Source: Tenacibaculum maritimum NCIMB 2154
Lineage (GTDB): Bacteria; Bacteroidota; Bacteroidia; Flavobacteriales; Flavobacteriaceae
Assembly (NCBI RefSeq): GCF_900119795.1
Contig: NZ_LT634361.1
Location: forward strand, 2,899,001 to 2,963,000
DNA: 64,000 nucleotides
Reading direction: 5' to 3'
Part shown: positions 1 to 9,700 of the stretch, piece after piece
Layout: the number at the start of each line of letters is the position of its first letter
Position numbering within the stretch: the first letter of the stretch is position 1
Program-made: the position numbers and the translations under genes
Notes under the pieces: generated by a model
What the model was told of the DNA's origin: nothing
Database searches by the model: none
Seen by the model: only the letters and a program-made list of their open reading frames with translations

Positions 1-2
1 TT

Positions 3-599
3 GATTTTGATGATCAGGTTGTATTAGGAAATGCTATTCCAGATGTAACGGGAGGTATTTCAAATAATTTTAAATATAAAGGGTTTGAACTTGATGTTTT
101 CCTAGATTTTGCCTTGGGGCATGAAATTTTCAACTATAATAGAGTTCGATTGAATGGGCAATCTCAAGGAGGAATCAACGGAACTTCTGACTTATTTAAT
201 TCATGGAAAAATCAAGGAGATATTACCGATACACCTCGATTCGTTTTCTTTGATTTTGGGAATGCGAGAAATATACACAGACCTAATGATGCTGGTGACG
301 GAGGAGGAAGCGGCGTTATTAGAAGAATTGGAAATTCGTTTCATGGCGCTAATAGTCAATATGTTGAAGATGCTAGCTATTTAAGCATACGTTCTATTAA
401 ACTTTCTTACACTTTAAAAGAGTTCGAATTTTTAAAGAAACTTAATATCGATTCTTTCCAATTATATGCTTCTGGAAGAAATCTCCATTACTTCACTAAA
501 TATAGAGGATACAATCCTGAAGCAACTCCAAATGGAGTTGACGCTGGTAAATACCCTACTTTCAAAACCTTTTCAATTGGAGCAAATATTAAATTTTAA
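3..599 (+). CDS. SusC/RagA-family TonB-dependent outer-membrane transporter, C-terminal part
   Basis: The frame is already open at the left edge, so only about the last 198 residues are visible. They look like the end of a SusC-type beta barrel: alternating aromatic strands, GYNPEATPNGVDAGKYPTF-like text typical of the last extracellular loop, and a final strand ending in a terminal Phe (ANIKF), the usual outer-membrane sorting signal. The SusD gene follows after 12 bp. SusC forms the TonB-driven channel that the SusD lipoprotein caps. Neighbouring genes make sialic acid or sialylated glycans the likely cargo (inference). Confidence 0.9.
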   Translation, partial: DFDDQVVLGNAIPDVTGGISNNFKYKGFELDVFLDFALGHEIFNYNRVRLNGQSQGGINGTSDLFNSWKNQGDITDTPRFVFFDFGNARNIHRPNDAGDGGGSGVIRRIGNSFHGANSQYVEDASYLSIRSIKLSYTLKEFEFLKKLNIDSFQLYASGRNLHYFTKYRGYNPEATPNGVDAGKYPTFKTFSIGANIKF

Positions 600-611
600 C
601 ATAGAAAAATT

Positions 612-2078
612 ATGAAATTTATATTCAAAAATATAATTCCCTTCGCAATCGTTATAGCATTAACAACCTCTTGCGAATCAGATTTAGATATCGTTCCTGA
701 AAGTACTACTTCTTTCTCGAATTTCTATACAACTTCTGATGATGCTAAAGCAGCTTTAAATGGTGCTTATGTAAATTTTAGAAATGTATCGAATACTTTT
801 TATCTTTATGGAGACATGAGATCCGACCTCATCGTTCAAGGAAACCTTGGTGCTGGTAGCGACATAAATAGAAATACAATTACTCAAAATACTCTTGGTA
901 CGGATTGGGGCTTATTTTACAAAGTAATTAATAGCACCAACTTACTATTAAACAATATAGATCCAATTAGATTTACCAACCAAGCAGAAAAAAATAAGAT
1001 CAAAGCTGAAGCCTTAGCGTTAAGAGCTATGACTTACTTTTATATGGTTAGAATTTGGGGAGATGTACCTTTAATAACTAAAGGAATTTCTAGCGCTACA
1101 CAACCCGAAATATTCCCTGAAGGAAGAACTACTAGCGATGTTGTTTATACTCAAATAATAAATGATATCAACCTTGCTAAAAGCTTATTTCCTTCTGAAA
1201 CTATTACCTCTAAATATACGATTTCTAAACCTGCACTGAATGTGTTGGAAGCTGAAGTTTTTTTATGGAAATTTAAAGTTAGAGATGCTAAAGCTACTGA
1301 TTTAACAACTGCTCTAACAGCTATTAACAATGCTATTAATAATAGCGGGGCTTCTTTAAACTCTTCTTACGCAGAGGTATTTAGATCAACTGAAGCTACT
1401 AGTGAAGATATTTTCTCTATTTATTACAATCAAGTAGAACAAGCCAACTCTCCTTTTTGGGTGGCCGACTTTCTTATAAGTGGTGAATTCTTCAATCTTT
1501 TAACACCAGAGTCTCAAAAAAACACTCCCCTACTATCAAACCCTCAAGGAAAAACAGTTGCACAGTTTTTTACTACATCTAAGAAGTTTAGGTCTTATTT
1601 TGAAGCTAATGATACAAGAGAGTCTCTTTATTTTTTAGACATCACCTTCTCTGATAATACATCCTCTCATGTATTTAATAAGTTTATAGGACTAGAAACT
1701 GGACCAGAAACTAGGGTTTTTACAGATGATGTTAAAATTTACAGATTTGCAGAATTGATCCTTTTAAAAGCTGAAATTTTAAATGCTCAAGGAAACACTC
1801 CTGACGCCATCACAGAACTAAACAAAATAAAAGCAAGAGCAGGAATAGCATCGTATAATGGGGCAATGAATACCACTGGCGTAGATACTGCTATCTTAAG
1901 AGAGAGAGCTTTAGAACTAGGTTTTGAAGGAAAGAGATGGTTCGATTTAATCCGATTTGGAAAAGTTCCTAATTTCGTCGATAACATGGTAGGCATAAAT
2001 TCTGAAAAATATTTATGGCCAATATCTGCCAATACAATATCATTAAACTCAAATTTAAAACAAACCCCTGGTTATTAA
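612..2078 (+). CDS. SusD/RagB-family surface glycan-binding lipoprotein
   Basis: 488 aa. The N-terminus is a lipoprotein signal peptide with lipobox LTTSC (Cys21), followed by acidic residues as in exported Bacteroidota lipoproteins. Family marks are the helical segment ALRAMTYFYMVRIWGDVPL near residue 140 and the C-terminal ELGFEGKRWFDLIRFGK near residue 440, both standard SusD text. The length fits the family. It sits 12 bp behind susC and 70 bp before the neuraminate lyase, so the three probably form one operon. It would bind glycan at the cell surface and hand it to SusC; a sialylated ligand is inferred from context. Confidence 0.95.
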   Translation: MKFIFKNIIPFAIVIALTTSCESDLDIVPESTTSFSNFYTTSDDAKAALNGAYVNFRNVSNTFYLYGDMRSDLIVQGNLGAGSDINRNTITQNTLGTDWGLFYKVINSTNLLLNNIDPIRFTNQAEKNKIKAEALALRAMTYFYMVRIWGDVPLITKGISSATQPEIFPEGRTTSDVVYTQIINDINLAKSLFPSETITSKYTISKPALNVLEAEVFLWKFKVRDAKATDLTTALTAINNAINNSGASLNSSYAEVFRSTEATSEDIFSIYYNQVEQANSPFWVADFLISGEFFNLLTPESQKNTPLLSNPQGKTVAQFFTTSKKFRSYFEANDTRESLYFLDITFSDNTSSHVFNKFIGLETGPETRVFTDDVKIYRFAELILLKAEILNAQGNTPDAITELNKIKARAGIASYNGAMNTTGVDTAILRERALELGFEGKRWFDLIRFGKVPNFVDNMVGINSEKYLWPISANTISLNSNLKQTPGY

Positions 2079-2093
2079 TTTCATAAAGGAGCT

Positions 2094-2126
2094 GGTCGTG
2101 TTTTTTAAAATGCGACCTACTTCTTT
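2094..2126 (+). terminator. possible attenuating hairpin between susD and nanA
   Basis: GGTCG (2094-2098) pairs with CGACC (2113-2117) and is followed by a T-rich run. The stem is short, so it may only reduce transcription into the lyase gene or be chance. Confidence 0.35.
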
Positions 2127-2148
2127 TTAATCAAAATTCAAAAAATAA

Positions 2149-3057
2149 ATGACAGTTAAAAATTTAATTGCAGCTACTTATTCCCCAATGAGTAATAATG
2201 GATGTTTAAATACTTCTATCATAAAAGATTATAGTCAGTTTCTAATAAGAAATAAAGTAGCAGGTGTTTTTATGAATGGTTCTACTGGTGATTTTACATC
2301 TTTATCGATAAGCGAACGTAAAGAAATTACCTCTTCTTGGGCCAAACAAAAATCTTCTGATCTTTATCTAATAGATCATGTAGGTGATCCTAGTTTGAAA
2401 GTTGCAAAAGAATTGGCCACTCATGCTGCTGATAAAGTGGATGCCATTGCTGCGTTAGCCCCTTTTTATTTTAAATTAAATAGTATTGAGAAGCTAATAA
2501 CTTATTGTAAAGAAATTGCTGCCTGCGCTCCTGATCTACCTTTTTATTATTATCATATTCCTATTTTGTCTGGAGCAAATTTAAACATGGAAGCTTTTCT
2601 AGAAAAAGCTCAATATGAAATTCCCACATTAGCTGGAATCAAATTTACAAATAACAATCTTATTGATTATAAACATAGTAAAAATGTAGCTAATGGAAAA
2701 TTCAATATCCTTTTCGGTTATGACGAAATTTTTATAAATAGCTTAGCTATAGGAGCTACTGGGTGGGTAGGAAGTACATATAATCATCTTGCTCCTTTAT
2801 ACTACAAAATCAAAGAATTATTTGAGAAAGGGCTTATAGTTGAAGCTTCCGATCTCCAAACAAAAGCTATTCGATTTGTTGAAATACTAGATCGTAAAGG
2901 TGGATTTAATGGAGTGGGAAAAGGTTTTATGAAAACACTAGGTATAGATTGTGGTCCTAGCAGATTTCCTCATACAACTCTAACCGATGAAGATTATATT
3001 ACTATTAAAAAAGAATTAGACAATATAGGTTTGTTAGATACTATGTTCAGCAAATAA
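2149..3057 (+). CDS. nanA: N-acetylneuraminate lyase (DapA/NanA family)
   Basis: 302 aa, the normal length of this class I aldolase family. It shows the GSTGD substrate-carboxylate loop at residues 44-48, the YYYHIP motif at 133-138 with likely catalytic Tyr135, and GIKFTNNN with the Schiff-base Lys165, the same number as in E. coli NanA. YYYHIP resembles vertebrate-type neuraminate lyase rather than DapA. The expected reaction is N-acetylneuraminate to N-acetylmannosamine plus pyruvate in the cytosol. Its position between susCD and the 2-epimerase operon supports the sialic acid assignment over dihydrodipicolinate synthase. Confidence 0.9.
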   Translation: MTVKNLIAATYSPMSNNGCLNTSIIKDYSQFLIRNKVAGVFMNGSTGDFTSLSISERKEITSSWAKQKSSDLYLIDHVGDPSLKVAKELATHAADKVDAIAALAPFYFKLNSIEKLITYCKEIAACAPDLPFYYYHIPILSGANLNMEAFLEKAQYEIPTLAGIKFTNNNLIDYKHSKNVANGKFNILFGYDEIFINSLAIGATGWVGSTYNHLAPLYYKIKELFEKGLIVEASDLQTKAIRFVEILDRKGGFNGVGKGFMKTLGIDCGPSRFPHTTLTDEDYITIKKELDNIGLLDTMFSK

Positions 3058-3082
3058 AGGTTTTTGTTTTAGTTATGGTTAG

Positions 3083-3126
3083 AAGCCAACTTAGCTTACT
3101 TATTAGATAGCTTTGTTGGCTTTTTT
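3083..3126. terminator. bidirectional terminator between convergent nanA and the regulator gene
   Basis: AAGCCAAC (3083-3090) pairs with GTTGGCTT (3115-3122), with an inner AGCT/AGCT pairing and T-runs on both strands. Outer arms AAAGGTTTTT and AAAAACCTTT extend the symmetry, as expected for a shared terminator of convergent genes. Confidence 0.75.
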
Positions 3127-3134
3127 AAAAACCT

Positions 3135-3839
3135 TTATATAGAAGCAAAATGAGGTTCTAAATGCTGACGCATTGCTTTTCTAAACTCCTCTGCCGTTCC
3201 TGTTGTCAATATATTTAATAAATCTCTATGAGTCACAAACTCACCTGAAGAGTACTCATAAGTCCTTGCCTTAGGTAATTTAGTATCATGTACATATTGA
3301 AACACAGGTAATAACAGTTCTTGAAAACGTTGAAGTGTTGAATTTTTAGACATTTGGTATAGCTTTCCGTGAAAAGCAACTTCATTTTCTAAGCTAAAAA
3401 CAGTTGTATTTCGCTCTTCTTTTTCTTCTTTTTCTACAATCTTGTTAAGCTCCTTTATATCTTCTGCTGTTTTTCTAGCAAATAGGATATCCGCCATACC
3501 CATTTCTAAGGTCAATCTCAATTCAAAAATTTCCTTTAATGCTTTATCTCCAAGTAAGTTATACTCTATCGCTTTTTCAAAATTCTGAATGATATCTGGT
3601 TGCGTAAGTACCATTCCCTTATGTTTCTTAGACTCTATCACACCTATAGTTCTTAATCTTAAGAGCGCTTCCCTTATAACAGTTCTGCTCACCCCCATTG
3701 CTTCTGCAAATTCCAACTCCTTGGGTATAGAGTCTCCTATTGTTAACTTATTCTCTTTGAAATATTCTTTCAATCGAATTTCCACCTTATCAACTAACGA
3801 TAAAGTTTCGAGTGGGGCTATCTTCGTTAATTTTTTCAT
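3135..3839 (-). CDS. FadR-subfamily GntR transcriptional regulator of the sialic acid genes
   Basis: 234 aa. Residues about 13-80 form a winged helix-turn-helix with the classic GVSRTVIREALLRL recognition segment. Residues about 95-230 form an FCD ligand/metal-binding domain, with helices around EIFELRLTLE, a His in VAFHGKLYQ and THRDLL...QHLEPHF near the end. It is divergent from the epimerase operon and convergent with nanA, the usual place for a local regulator. By analogy with E. coli NanR, also of the FadR group, it probably represses the locus until sialic acid or a breakdown product appears. The four TATGT-N3-ACATA palindromes in this window are the likely operators (inference). Confidence 0.88.
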   Translation of the reverse strand: MKKLTKIAPLETLSLVDKVEIRLKEYFKENKLTIGDSIPKELEFAEAMGVSRTVIREALLRLRTIGVIESKKHKGMVLTQPDIIQNFEKAIEYNLLGDKALKEIFELRLTLEMGMADILFARKTAEDIKELNKIVEKEEKEERNTTVFSLENEVAFHGKLYQMSKNSTLQRFQELLLPVFQYVHDTKLPKARTYEYSSGEFVTHRDLLNILTTGTAEEFRKAMRQHLEPHFASI

Positions 3840-3886
3840 TATCCTATATAATTTCTTGAAAAATACGGCACAAATATATAAAATTA

Positions 3887-3923
3887 TATATTTGTATTAT
3901 GTATAACATAGTTGTTTATACAT
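3887..3923. promoter_or_regulatory. operator/promoter region between the regulator gene and the epimerase operon
   Basis: The palindrome core TATGTATAACATA spans 3898-3910. A second, wider inverted repeat has arms ATGTATAA (3899-3906) and TTATACAT (3916-3923). TATATTTG at 3887-3894 matches the Bacteroidota -7 consensus TAnnTTTG immediately upstream of the operator. Related sites lie at 6726, 13740 and 18448. Confidence 0.65.
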
Positions 3924-3958
3924 GACCTCTATAAGCAATATTAATATAACAAATAAAT

Positions 3959-5137
3959 ATGGAACTATCAAATCTATATAAAAACACATTACTTAATGAT
4001 ATCCTCCCTTTTTGGGAGAAATGCTCTCTAGATAAGAAAAATGGAGGATATTTTACCTGTATAAATACCGAAGGAAAAGTATATGATACAGACAAATTTA
4101 TTTGGTTACAAGGTAGGCAAGCTTGGATGTTTTCAATGCTATATAATAATGTTTCTCCTAATAAAAAATGGTTATCTATAGCTAAATCAGGTATCGATTT
4201 TTTAAAAAAACATGGAATGAATAAGCATGGGGATTTCTATTTTTCTACTACGGCAGATGGAACCCCCTTGGTAGAGGCTTATAATATATTTTCTGATTGC
4301 TTTGCTGCCATGGCTTTTAGCCAATACGCTATTGCTTCTGGTGACGAAGAAATAAAATCATTAGCTATTAATACTTATTTCAATATATTAAAACGCAAAG
4401 ATGCTCCTAAAGGGTATTATGAAAAAAATACAGGTGCAAGAGCTTTGAAAGGGTTTTCACTTCCTATGATACTCTCTAACTTAGTGTTAGAGCTAGAAGA
4501 TATATTAGACCCTCAAGAAGTTGAAAAAACAATAAACTACAGTGTTCATCAAGTTATGAATATTTTCTTAGATAAAAATACTGGATTAATTTATGAAAAT
4601 GTTCTTCCAGATGGAAGCCATCACGATAGTTTTAACGGCCGCTTGTTAAATCCTGGTCATGGAATTGAAGCAATGTGGTTTATGATTGACATTGCAGTAA
4701 GAAAAAATGACAAAGCATTAATTCAACAAGCTACTCAAACAATTCTAAATATCTTACAGCATAGCTGGGATAACAAATACGGAGGAATCTTTTATTTCAT
4801 GGATGCCAAAGGTCATCCTCTTCAGCAGTTAGAGTGGGATCAAAAATTGTGGTGGGTTCATCTTGAAACTTTAGTTGCTTTATCAAAGGCTTATGAACAT
4901 ACTCAACGTAATGATATTTGGGAATGGTATCAAAAAGTACACGCATATACTTGGTCACACTTTTCGGATCCTAAAAATGGAGAATGGTTCGGGTATCTTA
5001 ACAGGCGTGGAGAAGTCTTATTAAATTTAAAAGGAGGGAAATGGAAAGGATGTTTCCATGTACCTCGAGCAATGTATCAATGTTGGAAATCTTTTGAAAA
5101 AATAGAAGCAAATAACTATGGTAAATCTCCCCTATAA
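3959..5137 (+). CDS. N-acylglucosamine 2-epimerase (AGE/RnBP family)
   Basis: 392 aa, an (alpha/alpha)6-barrel family protein of normal length. Visible family residues are RQAWMF (53-58), [10 protein letters not shown] (231-240) with His234, [13 protein letters not shown] (291-303) and GCFHVPRAM (364-372) with His367. The two histidines match the general acid/base pair of characterised AGEs. It should convert N-acetylmannosamine released by the lyase into N-acetylglucosamine. It is first in a three-gene operon, and its last 20 bp overlap the next gene. The operator upstream suggests control by the divergent regulator. Confidence 0.93.
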   Translation: MELSNLYKNTLLNDILPFWEKCSLDKKNGGYFTCINTEGKVYDTDKFIWLQGRQAWMFSMLYNNVSPNKKWLSIAKSGIDFLKKHGMNKHGDFYFSTTADGTPLVEAYNIFSDCFAAMAFSQYAIASGDEEIKSLAINTYFNILKRKDAPKGYYEKNTGARALKGFSLPMILSNLVLELEDILDPQEVEKTINYSVHQVMNIFLDKNTGLIYENVLPDGSHHDSFNGRLLNPGHGIEAMWFMIDIAVRKNDKALIQQATQTILNILQHSWDNKYGGIFYFMDAKGHPLQQLEWDQKLWWVHLETLVALSKAYEHTQRNDIWEWYQKVHAYTWSHFSDPKNGEWFGYLNRRGEVLLNLKGGKWKGCFHVPRAMYQCWKSFEKIEANNYGKSPL

Positions 5138-5810
5138 AATCGTATGCTTTGGTGATTCTACCACTGATGCTTCCTTTACTTCTAAAGATTACCCAAAAGA
5201 ATATGCTTCTTTAAAACCGTACACTTCATGGTTGGATGAAAAGCTCCCTAAAATTTTAAATAGAGACATCATTATAATCAATTCAGGTGTTTCAGGAGAT
5301 ACTACGAACGATGCCAAAATAAGATTCGAAAAAGATGTACTACATCATAATCCAGATCTCGTAATTATACAATTTGGAGCAAATGATCAATCAATCAGGC
5401 AAGATCTTGATTTAAAAAAACCTGCTGTAGAACCTGATCACTATGCGTATAACTTATTATATTTTATTTATAATATTAAAAAGATAAATGCTCGTATTAT
5501 TTTAATGACTCCTGGAGTACTACTTTGGAATGAAAGTTTTAAAAAAATGTACTTTAAAACGCCCTATATTACCAATGAAAGATATGGGCTTACTAGTAAC
5601 TTACAAAATTATATCCAGTTGATTAGAAAAATATGCGTTAGCCAAAAAATACCTCTAATTGATATTTTTGAAAAAGAAATAGCATATGATAACGAACCAA
5701 ATAACAACCTTTTTAATCTGCTTCCCGACGGATTGCATCCTAATAACAAAGGTCATTTCTTTATTGCTAATGAAATTTTATTTTTTTTAAAAACTTTTAA
5801 GTTACACTAA
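5118..5810 (+). CDS. SGNH/GDSL-family esterase, likely acting on acylated sugar
   Basis: 230 aa with all four SGNH blocks: GDST at 12-15 (nucleophile Ser14), Gly57/Gly60 in SGVSG, GAND at 87-90 (Asn89), and DGLH at 204-207 (Asp204, His207). No signal peptide is visible, so it should act in the cytosol. It starts inside the end of the epimerase gene, which implies translational coupling. In a sialic acid operon the likely role is removing O-acetyl groups from sialic acid or from ManNAc/GlcNAc derivatives, but the acyl substrate is not determined by sequence. Confidence 0.85.
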   Translation: MVNLPYKIVCFGDSTTDASFTSKDYPKEYASLKPYTSWLDEKLPKILNRDIIIINSGVSGDTTNDAKIRFEKDVLHHNPDLVIIQFGANDQSIRQDLDLKKPAVEPDHYAYNLLYFIYNIKKINARIILMTPGVLLWNESFKKMYFKTPYITNERYGLTSNLQNYIQLIRKICVSQKIPLIDIFEKEIAYDNEPNNNLFNLLPDGLHPNNKGHFFIANEILFFLKTFKLH

Positions 5811-5843
5811 TTCTTATCATGCCTTAATTAAAAATTTATTAAA

Positions 5844-6611
5844 ATGAAACCAAGACCATACGTACTAACTGAAACTAATTACAAAACAATTAAAGAAATA
5901 AAACATACTGTAGCCATACTACCATGGGGAGCAACAGAGCCTCATAATTATCATTTACCTTATGGAACAGATAATATTCAAGCAGAAAGAGTAAGTATTG
6001 AAGCTGCTAAAATCGCTTCCGAGAATAATGCTAAGGTAATGGTGCTTCCAACCATTCCTTTTGGGGTAAATACTGGGCAATTAGACCTTCCTCTTTGTAT
6101 GAATATGAATCCTAGTACTCAACATGCTATTTTAAAAGATATCGTACATGTTCTCAATCTGCAAAAAGTTTTAAAATTGGTTATTATTAATGCCCATGGA
6201 GGAAATAATTTTAAACAAATTATACGCGAATTATCTGTTGAATTTCCTAGCGTATTTATTTGTTCTTTAAATTGGTGGCAAATAACAAATACCGAAAAAT
6301 ACTTTGACGAACCAGGAGATCATGCTGGAGAATTAGAAACTGCAACCATGATGTATTTGACTCCTGATCTTGTACTCCCTCTGAAGGAAGCTGGAAATGG
6401 AAATGCTAAGAGTTTTAAATTAAAAGGTTTGAAAGAAGGTTGGGTTTCTTCGCAAAGACAATGGACTGCTGTTTCCAAAGATACAGGGGTTGGAAATCCT
6501 AAAAAAGCAACTAAAGAAAAAGGACAGCTTTTTTTTAAATTTGTTACTAAAAAAATAGCCTCTTTTCTAGAAGAGTTGCACCACGCCGATTTAAATGACA
6601 TGTATGAATAG
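5844..6611 (+). CDS. creatininase-family metal-dependent amidohydrolase
   Basis: 255 aa. It carries the creatininase metal-binding pattern: GATEPHNYHLPYGTD (29-43; Glu32, His34, His37, Asp43), the NAHGGNN loop in the middle and a GDHAGELET segment with a further Glu. The family includes creatinine amidohydrolase, FAPy deformylase and MftE, so the substrate cannot be read from the fold. It lies 33 bp behind the SGNH esterase in the sialic acid operon, which suggests an amide or lactam derivative of an amino sugar. That would be an unusual use of the family and is inference only. Confidence 0.8.
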   Translation: MKPRPYVLTETNYKTIKEIKHTVAILPWGATEPHNYHLPYGTDNIQAERVSIEAAKIASENNAKVMVLPTIPFGVNTGQLDLPLCMNMNPSTQHAILKDIVHVLNLQKVLKLVIINAHGGNNFKQIIRELSVEFPSVFICSLNWWQITNTEKYFDEPGDHAGELETATMMYLTPDLVLPLKEAGNGNAKSFKLKGLKEGWVSSQRQWTAVSKDTGVGNPKKATKEKGQLFFKFVTKKIASFLEELHHADLNDMYE

Positions 6612-6725
6612 TTAATAGTTTGTTAAAGAGCAAAATTCTAAACTTACTAAAAACCCGATCTTTATCTTATTCTAAATTAAAAAACAACCCTCATATTATT
6701 GATTTTAAGCAAAGTAAAACTTATT

Positions 6726-6751
6726 TATGTCATACATAATACTTACATTTG
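6726..6751. promoter_or_regulatory. operator and -7 box upstream of the sialidase gene
   Basis: TATGTCATACATA at 6726-6738 is a copy of the TATGT-N3-ACATA palindrome. TACATTTG at 6744-6751 fits the Bacteroidota -7 box TAnnTTTG, 28 bp before the start codon. A repressor bound here would cover the core promoter. Confidence 0.65.
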
Positions 6752-6778
6752 TTATATTAATTAATAAATACCTTCAAA

Positions 6779-9700
6779 ATGAAACACAGGATACCCTTAT
6801 TCTTTCTCATTCTATTTCTCAGTATCTCTTCTATAAATGCGCAATCTGGTAAGTTTCTTCAACTAGATGGCGTTAATGATTTTATGGAAGTTTTGGATCA
6901 CTCAGATTTAGATATTGATTCTAGTGAGGATTTTACCGTTACTGCTCGGATAAGATCAAATGCTATTGGCGATTATTATCGCATTCTTAGCAAACGCGAC
7001 ACCAATGGTGTTGGGTATGAAATGTTTGTAAGAAATACAAATGGTACTTTTGCTACCAATTTAGGGAGTACTTCTGGTACTGGTTCTGGACCTGGATATG
7101 GTACAACCGTAGTACAAGATGGTTTATGGCATCATGTTGCTTTTGTAGTAAATAGAGCTACAAGTACTTCTAAAATATACGTAGATGGAAATTTACAAGA
7201 TACTAAAGCTTTAAGCTCAATTGCAACGGCTAATTTTGCAAATGCAACAAATTTTACGGTCGGTAAAAAATCTTCTTGGTTTTATAACGGAAATATTGAC
7301 GAGGTAAGGGTTTGGTCAAAAGCAATGACAGAGAATGATTTAGTTTCTGACATGACTACTGTTCTTAATGGTTCAGAAAGCGATCTATTAGCTGCGTGGA
7401 ATTTTGAAAATGTAACGGGCACTTCTGTTCCTGATATTACAGGAAATGGCCATACTGGTACTTTGTATGGAGGTGCTTCCATTATAGAACATAACAATCC
7501 TACCATGTTTTTTTCAAGTGCTACATTAAGTAATATAACTACAATACCAGTAGGAAAGGGCAACCAAAACGAAGGTGTTGCGCTAGTTAACATTAGTACC
7601 TCTGGAGGTTTAAATCCTTTAAAAACTACGGCCTTAAATATTTCTCTGGCAGGTACAAAACCTTCAAACATCAATACTATTAAAGTGTATTATACTGGTA
7701 GTAACAAAACCTTAAGCACTACTACTCTATTCGGTACTGCTAATCCTAGCAACGGAGATATTACAATACATGGATCTCAAGATTTACTCCTTGGAAACAA
7801 CTATTTCTGGGTTACTTATGATATTAGTAATACTGCTATTGAAGGAGATACTATGGATGCCGCTGTAAACACAGTAACTGTTGGAGGAAATATTGAACCA
7901 TTAAATACAACTAATGTAAGCGGATCAAGGCTAATTCTATTGGAACACAATCAACTTTGGAAAGATGGAGACAACGGAGCTGCTAGGTATAGAATCCCTG
8001 CAATTACTACTGCTTTAGATGGCACTCTTATTGCAGCTATTGATAAGCGTTATGCTTTTGGAGATCTTAATGATAATACCAATATAGATATTGTTATAAA
8101 ACGTAGTACAGACGGAGGTAAAACGTGGTCGGATGAAATTACTGTAGCTGACTTCGGCGTGGTTAATGGGGTGCATGAAGGTGCCTCTGATCCTGCTATT
8201 ATCACCGATAGAAATACGGGAGATATTATTATTCTGTACTTAGGCTATAATGGAATATTTGGGTCTAGTCCTAGTAATAGATCTCGCGTTTTTATGAGTA
8301 GAAGTAGTGATAACGGACTTACCTGGAGTACTCCTTCTGATATTTCTGATGATGTGTATCCTACTGGATGGTATATGTCATGGGTAGCTTCTGGTAGTTT
8401 TAGTCAAACAAGATCTGGTAGGTTAATTGCCGTTGTTACTTCTAGACAAAACTCTTCAAGAACGCTAAGCAATCACTTAATTTATAGTGATGACGGGGGC
8501 TACAATTGGTCTATCGAAAAAGCTACTCCTTATTCTAGAGATGGTGATGAATCAAAAGTTGTTGAATTAGCAAACGGTGATTTGCTCATGAACATGAGAA
8601 GATCTGGCGGATATCGATATATTTCAAAATCTACTGATGGAGGTACAACGTGGTCTCCTCAAACTCAAGAAACTCAACTGCCCGATCCTCGTAATAATGC
8701 CGATTTAATCCGATATACTTCTGTTAATGAAGGTTTCAACAAGAACCGACTTCTTTTTTCTAACGCTAGAACCAACAACAGCCCTCGAAAAAATGTAAAC
8801 GTATATTTAAGTATTGATGAAGGAGTTACTTGGCCTAGCAATTATCAAAAGCAAATTTACGCTGGAAATGCGGACTATACCACAATGACTATTTTAGAAA
8901 ATGGGGATATAGGAATGCTTTATGAAACTAGAGAAAACGGAGGTTTCCAAATCGTATATGCTCGATTTAGTTTAGATTGGCTTACCTCTGGAGCAGATTC
9001 TTATATGAAAGCAACAGTACCTAACGCCGCTTCTAATTTAACAGCTTCTAACTTTGGTAATTCTGTAAACCTTTCTTGGAAAGATAATGCAACTACTGAA
9101 TTAGGCTTTGAAATTTATAGATCAACTACTAATGGAACTGGATATACTTTAATAGCTAAAGTACCTGCCGATACAACTACATATACAGATCTTAGTACTT
9201 CCTTAAACAGTACTTATTATTATGTGGTTAAGGCTTATAATTCTGGAGGAGTTGCAAATCCAACCAATGAAGTTTCAGTAACTACAAACGAATCGACTCC
9301 TATTATACTGAATGCTTTTCCTAAAAAATATCAACTATATCCTAGAGGAGCTAATAATAAAGCTTTGGTTACTATTGCAGGAACTGCTACCAATGCTGTT
9401 GATAGTCTAATTACGAAAGTTTACAGGCCTAATGGAATTGTTTCTAGAATTGCCATGGAGGCTCAAACTAACTTTTCATTTACCGTAGAAATTGACGCTA
9501 TTTTACATGATTATTCCATAGAACTATTTGCTAAATCTACTGCTGGCGTTGAAACACTTGTTAAAAAAAGTACGCACATTACCGCTGGTGACGTATATGT
9601 CATAAACGGACAATCAAATGCTTGGGCAATTGACTACGATAATGCTTATAACGATCAAGACCTTCCTGCAAGCGCAAAATGGGTACGAACTATAGGGGCA

